DNA of 64,000 bases from Immersiella caudata (lineage: Eukaryota > Ascomycota > Sordariomycetes > Sordariales > Lasiosphaeriaceae), in assembly GCA_030512335.1 (NCBI GenBank), contig JAULSU010000003.1:1116001-1180000 (forward strand), given 5' to 3'. Shown in pieces: positions 20,252 through 30,025 of this stretch. The translations under genes and the position numbers were made by a program. Numbering within the stretch: the first letter of the stretch is position 1; every line of letters starts with the position of its first letter. Below the pieces are notes generated by a model. The model was not told where the DNA came from. It worked only from the letters and a program-made list of their open reading frames with translations, and did not search any database.

Positions 20252-21004
20252 GCCCTAGATCCCTTGTTTGCTTTCCGTTCATCTTTGGCTTTCTTCTTGT
20301 ATTTTGGGTGTTTAGGGCACTTTAGACGGGGTAAAAGATTGGCCTGATACCATAGATTTCAAAATTCAGGCGATCTCATTTCGGCTTTATTTCGCACAAC
20401 TTGGAGCACTACAACCCGTCGTCAACCGCGATCCTATCCTGCCCAATCCCAGGCTTATTTATGGAGAAGATATGGCGCGCTCTACTGTCAAGGCTGGTGT
20501 GCGGCACAGCCTGCATGTTGTGACTGCTCACGGAGCGGACAAACAACGCCCGACCACGACCAGCCCTTTCTTGCGTGCTGTGGCAGGTTCCTACCTACTT
20601 CTTCATCTCGCCAACTATCACGTGCAATATTATACAGTATTATCCACGTCGGTTTGCGCGCTGAAGGAGCGACGTCAAGATTGAGTCCTGCCAAGCATCT
20701 GGTCCTTCGGACTAAAAGGGGCCAATGGCCGCCGAAAAACAGGTCACGAACGTCTTCATGGCTGTCAAAATATATTAGCCGCCAATTTAAAGAACCATCG
20801 TAGAACATCCAACCGCTGCTGCGCCCGCATTCGGCTCCCTAGTAACCCCGCATTACAGTTCCCTTGGTGATCCTTGGGGGAAGAAGGTTGCACGGTGGTG
20901 TCGAATACAAAAGAGATTGAGAGTCTCAAATGGGGAGAGCTCTGATGATTCGATCGACATCGACCCCCTTTGCCCAACGGCTTTGCTCACAGATCCGCAC
21001 CAAG
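20252..21004. other. Intergenic stretch
   Basis: Laccase 3' region followed by the promoter of the next plus-strand gene. No coding pattern is seen. Confidence 0.4.
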
Positions 21005-21820
21005 ATGACACTTAGACCTCTTCTGCTGCTTTCTGTCTCGTTGATACTGGGCCGATTCGCTGCAGCCGCCGAGGGACCAGTGGGAAAGAACCACACCTTC
21101 TACGTCTGGGGCAACGGCATCCCTGGGCTCCAAGTTTTCTACGACAACGGTTAGTTGAGGGTTCTTCCCTTGATAAGCAAATTAAGATGGAGTTGACTGA
21201 CTCTTGATCACCTAGGCGCCGCCGTCTTCACCGACTACGAGACCGCCAGCGCAACCGATAGTCTGGTGCCCGTGAAGGGTAATACCTCCTGCCATCACTC
21301 CATTTGGACAACCTCCCACTAACCAACCGCAGTCACCGTCACACGCCGCCAAAACGCGCCACCCGGCCGCGAACGCATGGGGTACTCCTTCTCCGCCGTT
21401 CCCGACCTCTCCGCCCCCGTCTCCAACGCCGCGACCAAGTCTCCCCCCTTCTCCTCAGCCACTCTCTTCGTTTCGGACCCAACATCGACAACTCACAACG
21501 TCGGCTTCGCAACCGAGGGCTCAGATTTAACCGCTGCCCGTATGGGTGGATTCTTGCTCTCAGACGGACGAATCTTCGTGGTAGAAGAAACGGGACGAGT
21601 CACTCCGTCGCTGTACTGCGCCTTCCCGAGGAAGGAAAATCCAAAGATTTGGGATATCAAGTGGAATGTTACGAATGATGTCCCCGAGAGGGCGGATGGG
21701 CTGCCGGTTACGTTGAGGGTAGTGAAGTTCCCTTACAAGGAGCCGGAGCGTGCCCGTGGGATGGGGACGATGTGTCAGACGGGGCCTGCAGTTAATTCGA
21801 GGAGAACGGTGAATGGTTGA
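21005..21820 (+). CDS. Small secreted protein, unknown
   Basis: Three exons: 21005-21149, 21216-21278 and 21333-21820, with introns of 66 and 54 bp (GTTAGT...CCTAG; GTAATA...CGCAG). The product is 231 residues. I start at the ATG at 21005 (CAAGATGAC) because it opens directly into a signal peptide, MTLRPLLLLSVSLILG; an in-frame ATG at 20930 would put 25 polar residues before it. The mature part begins AEGPVGKNHTFYVWG and is rich in beta-type residues, with three Asn-x-Ser/Thr sites and two cysteines (LYCAFPRK and GTMCQTG) that could pair. Splicing restores an even run, DNGAAVFTDYE and LVPVKVTVTRR, which supports the exon choice. I do not recognise the family; it looks like an extracellular beta-sandwich-like protein restricted to fungi. 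Confidence 0.7.
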
Positions 21821-22350
21821 TGTTGGGAAGGTACGTGGTGTGGGTTTGACACTCTTCAAGCCCCTCGGTCGGGAAAAGGCCATGCCTCATTGCATTCCAC
21901 ATAGGTCTTGTTTGTTAGGATAGTGACCATGGAAAAATGCCTCGAATGCCTCTTCGCTTTTCTAAAACGGCTCTTCGAGTCTGTTAATAGGGCTTCTGCC
22001 TTTCTTATGGTGGTCAAACTCATTTCTCCCATTATGTGGAAGATTGTCTGCGGGGAGGCGGGTCTGGCGAGCCCGGTGGGAGTGGAAGGTGAGGCGCACC
22101 TGCCTTGCTTCTACAAATAGACGGCTGGAGGAAATCTGATTTTTTCTCCACCTTCGTAAGCACATATGTTTTTGATGGACTACAACCCTCTCGGCCCAGA
22201 TGACCCTGCACTGTTCATCCTTCTCGAAGCCATCCTGTCCGCTCCTTAACCCTCTTGTTCACCTGACACGAGCCCGACGTCCAATCGACGAGAGCGGCTC
22301 CCTCCACAGTCTCAACCCTCGACACTGTCCAATCCCAGACCCAACTCCTC
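21821..22350. other. Intergenic between convergent genes
   Basis: 3' regions of the two small secreted-protein genes. A 70-codon frame at 21908-22120 carries no motif. Nothing else is seen. Confidence 0.35.
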
Positions 22351-22845
22351 TCAAGCGAGTCTCCCCTGGTTGTCTCGCTCTCGCTCCAGCTCTCGCTGCA
22401 TCTGTTGTATTCCTTTTCGTTGCACCTTTTGCGCTCTCAATCGCGTTTTTCCGTCACAGTAGTGGACCACTCCACCGTGACCAAAAAGAGGATTCCAGAA
22501 CGGCTTATCGCCGCAGTGCAGTCGCCCCCAGAGCCTGTAGCAACCCTTTGGGCATTCGTCGGCTTGCGGTTGGGGAGGACTGACGCTATTTGCTTGGGGA
22601 CTAGTAACGCCAATTTTGAAGGGGGTTTTGATCTTGTCCTTGTCGGTGCTACTGGTGCCTCCATAGAGTAGCTTGGAAGGGGGGTCCATAGTGATGGGAT
22701 CCTCGTGATACTGGATGTTGCCGGCGACGGGGCTGGGAAGGGGCCCTCTGGCGGAGACGGCAGCGTTCGGCAAGACTGGGTGTGCGGTGGAGGTGTGAAC
22801 ACTCAGGGCTGTAATGCCCACCGTCAATATGGAGCGCAGATGCAT
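22351..22845 (-). CDS. Small secreted Cys-containing protein, unknown
   Basis: Single-exon reading of 164 residues from the ATG at 22845. It begins MHLRSILTVGITALSVHTST, a convincing signal peptide, followed by AHPVLPNA. The mature protein is Pro/Ser-rich at first and carries four cysteines in a short span (DECPKGCYRLWGRLHCGDKP and HYCDGK). The last ~25 residues turn charged and helical (QRELERERDNQGRLA), and an undetected intron near the 3' end could give a different terminus. Small, secreted and cysteine-bearing proteins of this type are common among fungal effector candidates, but I see no specific effector motif. The gene converges with the secreted protein at 21.0-21.8 kb. Confidence 0.5.
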   Translation of the reverse strand: MHLRSILTVGITALSVHTSTAHPVLPNAAVSARGPLPSPVAGNIQYHEDPITMDPPSKLLYGGTSSTDKDKIKTPFKIGVTSPQANSVSPPQPQADECPKGCYRLWGRLHCGDKPFWNPLFGHGGVVHYCDGKTRLRAQKVQRKGIQQMQRELERERDNQGRLA

Positions 22846-23267
22846 CGTGTGGAATGTGATGCTGGCTAGGGAGCCTGGATCTTCGGTGACGAGGGTGTTG
22901 AGATCAGCCGGTAAAAACGGCAACGTTGGACCACCCAGCGCTTTTATGCTTGAGAAAACCCTTTCTTTGCATGTCATGTGGAAGTGGGATGTGGGTGGGA
23001 ACCTTGATATCAAACTTCAGCCATCGAGGAGACCAGACTCCCATGACCATGTCACCCTGCAAGCCACAACTAGCGCATTTCATGCTCTTCTCCTCTTCAT
23101 CTACTATGCAGTGCTGGTGATGCAGCACACGGCGCATGGGGATGTCTCTCAGACATCGATAGTTTCTGACGATCAAAAGGAATCCACGTCAAAAGACCTT
23201 GAGCTGGCAAAATGGTCACGCTCGAGATGCTGACTGGTCTGCTATGATAACAAGCTGGCCCTCGAGC
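22846..23267. other. Intergenic, no gene seen
   Basis: Lies between the start of the small secreted gene and the stop of the Xaa-Pro peptidase, both on the minus strand. Only short motif-free frames occur. Confidence 0.35.
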
Positions 23268-24863
23268 TCAAGATGAGTTGATAATCTGCTCCATGTCCTC
23301 AACAGTCTTCACGACGGTCGTCAAATTCTCGGACCCCTCCTTGGTGATGACAATATTGTCCTCGATGCTGTGCAAAGTCAGCCGCTGCTCGGTATAGATC
23401 GGCTGCATCAAACTTACCGGACGCCTCCCACGTCCCAATACTTCTCCAATACACTGGCATCAATGTACTTGGAGTGCTTCTCGTCTCGCAGATATGGCTC
23501 GATGATGAAGTTGCAGAAATAAATGCCTGGCTCAACGGTGATCACGCTTCCGGCGGGAAGTGTTCCCCTCACCCTGAGATATCGAAACATGGTATCTGGG
23601 TCGTCGTACCGGGGGTTGCCGCCAGTGTCGTGCGTGTCCATGCCCAGGTAGTGGCCAAGACCGTGAGGGAAAAAGGCTACGCTCGTCCTGTTGGCCAAAA
23701 TTTCCTCCTTATCCCCCTTCAAGATGCCAAGCTCCAAGAGACCATCAATGGCAATCTTGTGAGCAAGCAGGTGTACGTCATCCCACAATACACCCTCCTT
23801 CAGGGCGGCAATGCACTCAAGCTGCATCTTTAGGACGATATCGTAGATCTCTCTGCTCTCCTTGCTGAACTTGCCGTTGATCGGGAATGTTCTCGTGATG
23901 TCAGAGGCGTAGCAGTCCCACTCAGCGCCGGAATCCAACAGCAGGTTCAGTTTGTCCGCCATCGGGGCATTGTTGTGGACGTAGTGGAGTGTTGCAGCGG
24001 ATCGTCCGCTCGCAAAAATGCCATGGTACGCTTGGTGCCGGGCGCCCCTAGAGATACACTCACCAAGGAAGATAGCCTCGAGCTCACGCTCATTTTGAGC
24101 GTGCTTGACCTTTTTGAGCACGGCAACATGTGCCTTCTCGCTCACTGCGTTGGCCTTTGCGATCATGGCGAGCTCGAACTCGTCCTTGACCACACGCGAC
24201 ACCTCAATGGCCTCCTTCAGGATGGAGAAGTTCTTGTGGTCGAATTCGAGAAACGTAACATGCTCCGAGACTTGGTTTGGGATGGCGTATATGGTCGCAT
24301 TCGACTTCTCGGAGCCCACGCGGGCGAGCGTCGCATTGACGTCGGTTGTGTATTTGACCTCGTCCACATCGTACTGGGCCTTGGCCTCCTCGGCAGAGAC
24401 CGGAAGCCCGGACCATATTACGCTCTCGGGATCGATTGGGGGAATGAAGAGGGTTGTCTTGGACGCGTCCATATCGTGGATGACATAGCAGTCGGCGAGG
24501 GCGCAGCCCGTGAGGTAGTAGAAGAATCGGCGTTGCCTGAGCCAATGATCATATTGTCAGCAAGTCCGCGCCCGTGGGCAAGGAGCGCCAGAGACAAACA
24601 TACCGGAACGGCTCTGGCTCGTCATTGTCCTCCAGAAGCTTCGTCGCGCGACTCTCCAGATACAGGACGCCAGTGGCGTTAGGAATCTTGGATCGGATGT
24701 ACTCGGTGACGCGCTGCGCGTGACGCTTAGCAGGGTATTTTCCCTGCAGAATTGTGTCGTAGTCCATCTTCTTCTGGTGTGCAGTGCTGAATAGTCGTCG
24801 CGGGGCCACGAACAGAAGACGAGAAAAGTGTGGAAGACGGGAAAGCAGGCCGAATGGGGGCAT
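23268..24863 (-). CDS. M24B Xaa-Pro peptidase (prolidase / aminopeptidase P type) with two possible starts
   Basis: Three exons: 24863-24604, 24536-23418 and 23367-23268, with introns of 67 and 50 bp. The upstream ATG at 24863 gives 492 residues; an in-frame ATG at 24767 gives 460. The N-terminal AMP_N domain reads QRRFFYYLTGCALADCYVIHD across the first junction. The pita-bread core has the metal ligands in LLLDSGAEWDCYASDITRT (Asp, Asp), GLGHYLGMDTHDTGG (His), TVEPGIYF (Glu) and GVRIEDNIVI across the last junction (Glu). The family cleaves X-Pro bonds using two Mn/Zn ions. The 32 residues between the two starts (MPPFGLLSRLPHFSRLLFV then APRRLFSTAHQKK) lack acidic residues and look like a mitochondrial presequence, whereas MDYDTILQGKYPAKRH is the usual cytosolic N-terminus. 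This suggests dual targeting by alternative starts. Confidence 0.92.
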
Positions 24864-25630
24864 GGAGACGACGCACCTGCTCGAATGCAAACCTCATCGG
24901 CTGCGAAGGTGGAAGCTCTGACCAAGATCGAAGAGGTGCGGGGCAGCTGCTCACCTGCCCTTCCAGGGTACTGCGGGGCACAATCGGGAGCTCATGCCGA
25001 GATGCGCCCAGCGCTGATAAGCCGGCTTTTAGCGGCTGCAGGAGTGATCCGGAACCTCAACCTGGACATCCATTTTGACACTCATTCCAACCGCTCCAGG
25101 CGCCTCTGTTGCGAAATGCAGCGAACTTCCGCAAACCTGCAAGGCACAGACGTCCGAATGTTTCTGGAAAGGGTGCCAAGGCGAGAATAGAAGCATGGCG
25201 GAGCTCTACCTAAGTCCTATCCATGGCGGCCCGCCTAGCGGTCGGTAAGTATCTCCGCATACTTGTTTCTATGGAGAGGTACATGTTCCACTCTGGCCCC
25301 TTCACATCCCCGCCAGATCTCTCCGCCACACCTCTCCGCTTAGCATCTGTGAGCAACACCACCGAACTCGTTATCGCCTATATCTACAACTAATAGCGAG
25401 GAACCCAAGGTCCGCCAGCGGTAAATAGGTGAAAAGTCTGCGAACCTAGGCTCGCCTTGCTGCCATTGAGACGTTCGTGAAGCCGTCCGCGCGTTACCAC
25501 CCACATCGAATCCACATCCACCAACGGGGCTGAACTGAAGAACATCAGGTCATAAACACAGTTCTATAAGTGTCTAATTATTTTCGTCGGAGATTTTACA
25601 GAAAGAAAACAGCCCCTCTGATTGACACAA
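24864..25630. other. Intergenic stretch
   Basis: Peptidase promoter side and the 3' region of the 104-residue gene. No coding pattern or structured repeat is seen. Confidence 0.4.
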
Positions 25631-26005
25631 TCACTCCATCAACCCCATCTGCTCATCTGTCGGCTCGGCATACGTCCCAACAGGCTTGGCCCGGCTAGTC
25701 GTACCCTTTACGATATTCGCCGTGTCGATAGCTTCCCTGTCATCGCGTTCTGCAGCAATATCTCAAGCGTCAGCCACTCTTCAGAAAATGCCTTCATGAG
25801 TTCTCGTACCTAGTTGCTTATCCGAATCGGCCTCGCTCTCTTTGATGGGGTCTTCCACGGGAGCATCATCGTCAATGACAGCAATCGGCTCCCGATCGCC
25901 GCGACGGGACTTGTATGACGGGTCGTTCATTTGGTCTTCCGGCGCACCCTCGGGTATCTCCGCGCCGAGCTTATCGTCTGTGTAAGCATGGCCAGATTTT
26001 GACAT
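25631..26005 (-). CDS. Small acidic protein (104 aa), unknown
   Basis: Two exons, 26005-25810 and 25749-25631, with a 60-bp intron (GTACGA...CTGCAG). The product is 104 residues beginning MSKSGHAYTDDKLGAEIPEG. The first part is acidic and polar (VIDDDAPVEDPIKESEADSD); the second exon reads ERDDREAIDTANIVKG and ends GTYAEPTDEQMGLME. It has no signal peptide or membrane span and is probably largely disordered. The EAIDTANI segment faintly recalls the CHZ motif of Chz1-type histone chaperones, but the following Arg-rich part of that motif is missing, so I do not assign it. A TATA-like octamer lies ~123 bp upstream. It is divergent from another tiny gene across a 661-bp shared promoter. Confidence 0.7.
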
Positions 26006-26666
26006 GGCGACGGTCGGGAATCGGGTACGGGGTTTCGAGGGTGTTGATGAGCTGAAGAGTTCAGGGGCGAGAGCTGGACTTCACAGCGTGATTTCTCCGA
26101 GTGAGAGAGCAATGACAGCCGTGATGTCTATTATATCCCCACTCGCGCTTCAAGAACTTCTTCGCCGGTTCCTTTCTTCCAAAGGATGTTCTTGATGAGC
26201 GCCTGCCTATGACGGTAGGCTGCAAGCCCAATCAGGCACTTGCTATCCCCGTCAAGCCTGAAACGGGCCCGTTTCTACGAATCTGGTTCTTGGCAGGGCA
26301 TCGCGGAGGTGGTCCTCTCTGTCGTGTCATAGCTGAGGCCTAGTGACGTCGCGGCGACCCGGGCGCACCAACGGCGTCTTATCCGTCCCTAAAGTCGGGC
26401 CAAGCCTCCGCGGTTCGGTTCGGTCCCAACCAGAAGGTTCAGACCATGACACCCGGCGCCAAAGGTCACCAGCTCCGGTACTCGCTGATAAGGTGCGGGA
26501 CGTCATAATGAGCGATAGACGTTCTCCTGTCATAGTTGGTTCACTGGTGGAACACTCTGTGCTCAACATCATCCGTCACTTTATATGAACAAGAAACATG
26601 GCCCGCTTCCCCTACAACCCTTCTGACTTCTCCGTTTCTCAAATATCGACCACTCCCAGCTGCAAA
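26006..26666. other. Shared promoter of two divergent tiny genes
   Basis: Carries TATAATAG for the minus-strand gene at 26128 and a TTATATGA element near 26581, about 85 bp before the plus-strand start. No gene is seen inside. Confidence 0.45.
26128..26135 (-). promoter_or_regulatory. TATA-like box of the 104-aa gene
   Basis: TATAATAG on the minus strand, about 123 bp upstream of the ATG at 26005; identical to the octamer upstream of the catalase gene. Confidence 0.4.
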
Positions 26667-26943
26667 ATGCCCGACAAATCCACGTCAAACACACATCCCA
26701 GTGCGCCCGGGACTACCCCATCCCTTTCACTCCTCAGTATTCCCTAACATCCCCTTTGCTGCAGGCATGCTCGACAGAGCCACAGAGATTTCGCTCAAGG
26801 CTCTGGGTCAGTCGTCGACCCCAGCGTCGTCCCACTTGGCACATCCTGACCACGAGGCCGGACTGAAGGGACTCATGCATATGCCCAACATTTCCGACGA
26901 GACGGAGAAGAAATACGAAGATAGGCTCGGTCTCTTGTATTAA
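26667..26943 (+). CDS. Very small soluble protein (70 aa), unknown
   Basis: Two exons, 26667-26700 and 26765-26943, with a 64-bp intron (GTGCGC...CTAACATC...CTGCAG). The ATG context is GCAAAATGCC. Splicing gives MPDKSTSNTHPSMLDRATEI and then SLKALGQ... to KKYEDRLGLLY. The C-terminal half is a likely amphipathic helix pair with no cysteine, signal or membrane span. The donor GTGCGC is weak, and an in-frame ATG at 26598 would add 23 residues, so the N-terminus is uncertain; the second exon is the better supported part. No family is recognised. The divergent arrangement with the 104-residue gene suggests shared regulation. Confidence 0.5.
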
Positions 26944-27194
26944 CCGTGTGGTAGAGGTGACATTAAGGCGATCTTCTGTTCTGTTTGAAGGCGAACAAAA
27001 TGACTGTATGATCATGCGGGAAAAGGTGTCACGATATAAGATGCAATGCATAGCTCAACACGTATCAGGGCCTGCGCCATGACGCCGGCGCCCTGCTCAA
27101 ATTATCATTATCGCTAGTATCTCGACAGATATACTCCCACCCGATGCCAACAGATTATCTTTGAACGCTTCACCAGCTCTATCAGTCCTCATCT

Positions 27195-28262
27195 TCAGCC
27201 TCCAGCGCTAGCTGTTGCAACAGCCCTGCTCGGTGGATGTGGCATGTTCAAAATTGTAATATCTCCTGCCGGCCGACCCGACAGTTCCCAGGTTTCTCTT
27301 CCCCTCCTCAACATCTCCCATTGGTGCTGAAGCGACTCTTCTGACACTACGAGCTCGAAGCCCGTCAAGAAGCAGAAGCTTATTTCGAGCCTCGCTAGCT
27401 CGCTTTCGCTGACTCCGCCCACCTTGGCAAACTTGCCGTGGGCGTAGCTCAGATCCTCCAATGCCTTCATGGCTACCCTGAGTCCCGCCAACAGAAGCCT
27501 GTGCGCATTGCGTCTTGTGACAGCAATGGCTCGCTCCAAGACCGCCAAGCGGTGTATATATAACGATGTAGCCAGATAGACAGCCGTCGACATGGGACAA
27601 TACCGGTGGAGCCGGAGGAGGTAGTCGGTTATCGATATCGGCGGCGGGAGCCTCGAATAAAACTTGCGGGTAATCGCGCTATGCTGGAGGTTGAGGGGCT
27701 GCGAATTCTCGCCGACTATTACGTACGGCTTGAGTGGTGGCTGGGGCTGGGATTCGGCATTGGGCGGCGGTGTAGGGTTCGGTGTTCGCAGGTGGACTCC
27801 ATCGATAGACTGTTTTTGCGAGGCATCTGATGATGACCTCTGGTTGTCGTCGGAAGCCGGGGAGCACCCGGGGCGGGGAGATCTGGACGTAGCCTGTTGT
27901 AGCAATCGCGCAAGATTCTTCTCCGAGTTCGAGCGAACGATGCTCTTTTTCTCCGCCTCCATGCCTCGCATGTGTGGAATTGTAGGGCTTCGCGGTGGAG
28001 GGGTTGGCGGGATGTCGCCCGTTACGTCGACCAACGATTCTATCCCAGCGCTGAGTAGCTTCAGGGCTGCAAGAGGCGAAACCTTGAAGATGTCATCGAC
28101 TTGGGCGACGAGGCGCGGCGATGTGATCTCGCTCTCGGGGCTCGGGAGGTACGAGAGATTCGGGTCGGCGGAAGGATTGGGCGGAGGTGGTGGCGTTGGA
28201 ATGGAGCTCGCGTCGCTCGCCGTTTCGACCCCCGTCGTCGAGGCGTCGGCCTGATGGGTCAT
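27195..28262 (-). CDS. Pho80-like cyclin
   Basis: Intronless ORF of 355 residues from the ATG at 28262 (MTHQADAS); the frame reaches upstream only to a GTG. The N-terminal ~200 residues are low-complexity and rich in Pro and Ser (PTPPPPPNPS, TPPPRSPT), a typical disordered leader. The cyclin box starts about residue 210 and reads RKFYSRLPPPISITDYLLRL, then HRYCPMSTAVYLATSLYIHR, TRRNAHRLLLAGLRVAMKAL, and ends LEISFCFLTGFELVVS. This is the Pho80/PCL signature (ISIxDYLxRLxxY...NxHRLLLAxLxVAxKxxED...LExxFL). Such cyclins partner a Pho85-type kinase and regulate phosphate, glycogen or polarity responses. A Pho89-type phosphate permease lies 12 kb away, which may be coincidence. Family firm, specific role unknown. 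Confidence 0.9.
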   Translation of the reverse strand: MTHQADASTTGVETASDASSIPTPPPPPNPSADPNLSYLPSPESEITSPRLVAQVDDIFKVSPLAALKLLSAGIESLVDVTGDIPPTPPPRSPTIPHMRGMEAEKKSIVRSNSEKNLARLLQQATSRSPRPGCSPASDDNQRSSSDASQKQSIDGVHLRTPNPTPPPNAESQPQPPLKPYVIVGENSQPLNLQHSAITRKFYSRLPPPISITDYLLRLHRYCPMSTAVYLATSLYIHRLAVLERAIAVTRRNAHRLLLAGLRVAMKALEDLSYAHGKFAKVGGVSESELARLEISFCFLTGFELVVSEESLQHQWEMLRRGRETWELSGRPAGDITILNMPHPPSRAVATASAGG

Positions 28263-30025
28263 TGCTCCGCACTCCCAGTTCGTTACTCGAGGATCGGACA
28301 GGTTCGTGAACTTTGGGGGATGGGTCGGATGTGCGTGCTCGGCGCGGCTCTGGTAATGGGCGTGTTCGATTGTGGTGCAGGTCTCAGACGTTTGCTGATG
28401 AGCGCGAGTGGGTTGCTGGCTGGGTGCCACTCAGCGATCGCGCGCAAGAAGCGGGGGGGCTCGGGACAGAGGCCGCTCGTCAGGGCGGTTCCGCTGGGAT
28501 ATTTATGGTGTTGCACGCAAGCAACAGTATCATGGTCTCGCGTCGATTTCGCAATCTTCCCTGATATCTTTTCGAATATTTGCGGCTCTTTCGTGGGGCT
28601 CGAAGTCTTGTGTGCTCCAAGGGTGGGCTCGCTCGTGGGAGTGGGGGATGACTGTTAGAAGAGACGAAATTGCAGCACGGGAGAACTTGTGTGGGCCACT
28701 TGGAAAGCGCCTGACGTGCGAGATGACGGTGGTCCGACAAACCTAGCGCCTGACGTTTTCCAGCATTGGCATGGGACGATTAATTGCACACTCGCAGCCT
28801 GTCGTCTAACGTCGTACCAAACAAGGCGCTGGCGATCGAGCTTTGGTGTGGATTCCTGGGAAAGCGCGCCGGATTGCGGGGTAGTTCGCCGTTGAAGACG
28901 CTTCCGAGCAGGAACGGCCCCTCCTGGTCTTTGCGCTGCTGCGGTCCCAGCCTTACAGTTGTCCCGGAGCCAATTTCGTAGCAGCAACATAGAACTGACA
29001 ACCGATCGGATTCCCGGCTCTCTGCTTCGACGGAGCTCGCTGCCGTCGACACGCTTCCCTCGACGTTCCTAAATAGCAATGGCGAGATGCTGTACTCCCG
29101 GCTTTGTTTCCGCCCTTCCGCTGCGATAACGTCGATGGGTTAGACTGCTGCCCGATCCGAATTCCGCGCGCACGCTGTGGCACCTGGCCGTCGAACTTCA
29201 GCAGTCACGAGGCTCCGCACTAGATTGCCGCAAAAGATCCCCAATTTCGGAAAGTGGCGACTCCTCCGACTGCCCAGCCGCAAGCGCACCTGCAAAAAAA
29301 AAAAAAAAAAGGTCTTGTCAAATCGCGCACGCCACGAGGTGCCCGAGCAAAACGAGATAGCGGCGATGAAGATCACCGCTCTGCATCCAACACAGAGGGG
29401 AAAATCCTGCCAGATGTCGGCGTCGCAACGATGCGAGAAGGGTCGAGATCCTCGACAAGAGGCCCAGGCTTGAACGCCAGGCTTAAGTAGGAAAACTGAT
29501 TTTCCGCATTGCCGTAGCGCTCCATATTCTCAACGGTTACTGGACCGGCAATGCGTGCATGACGGGGCCAGACTGAACTGAGCCGAGGGCAAAGCGGCGC
29601 GGTTGCTGGCACATGGGTTGCACTGGCGAGACCCTTGGCGCATGCGGGACCCTGGGAGCGGAGTCGCGGAGGAGACACCACGGCTCGTTGTCAACACGTC
29701 CCGGCGGGGCGTCCAGCACGGCCTGGTCAACCTACACCTATCACGGCCGCGATCGGCCCGTTTGTCACATTTGGAGAGGCGCCCGAGAGGTCTTGTGATG
29801 TCTCGGGAGGAGACGCCAAACGGGGACGGCCGTCTTCCCCGCACGAATCGCAAAAACAACACGGCATCGGCGCGGGCGAACAGGCCGTGACAGGATGCTG
29901 CTTGCAGTAGTCGGACAAAACCCCCACGCGCGGTCGAAGTATTGACACCAGTTTTGACGCTCTACGGCATAGGCTGTACATATATGGGATCGGGATCCTG
30001 CAGACCCGGGCGCGGAGTTGCACAA
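28263..30025. other. Long intergenic region
   Basis: No supported gene. Overlapping frames on both strands carry no motif. A run of 17 A lies at 29294-29310. The part next to 28263 is the cyclin promoter and leader, in which the frame stays open without an ATG. Confidence 0.4.
29294..29310. repeat. A17 homopolymer
   Basis: Uninterrupted run of 17 adenines in the gene-free stretch, flanked by TGC and GGTCTTG. Confidence 0.9.
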
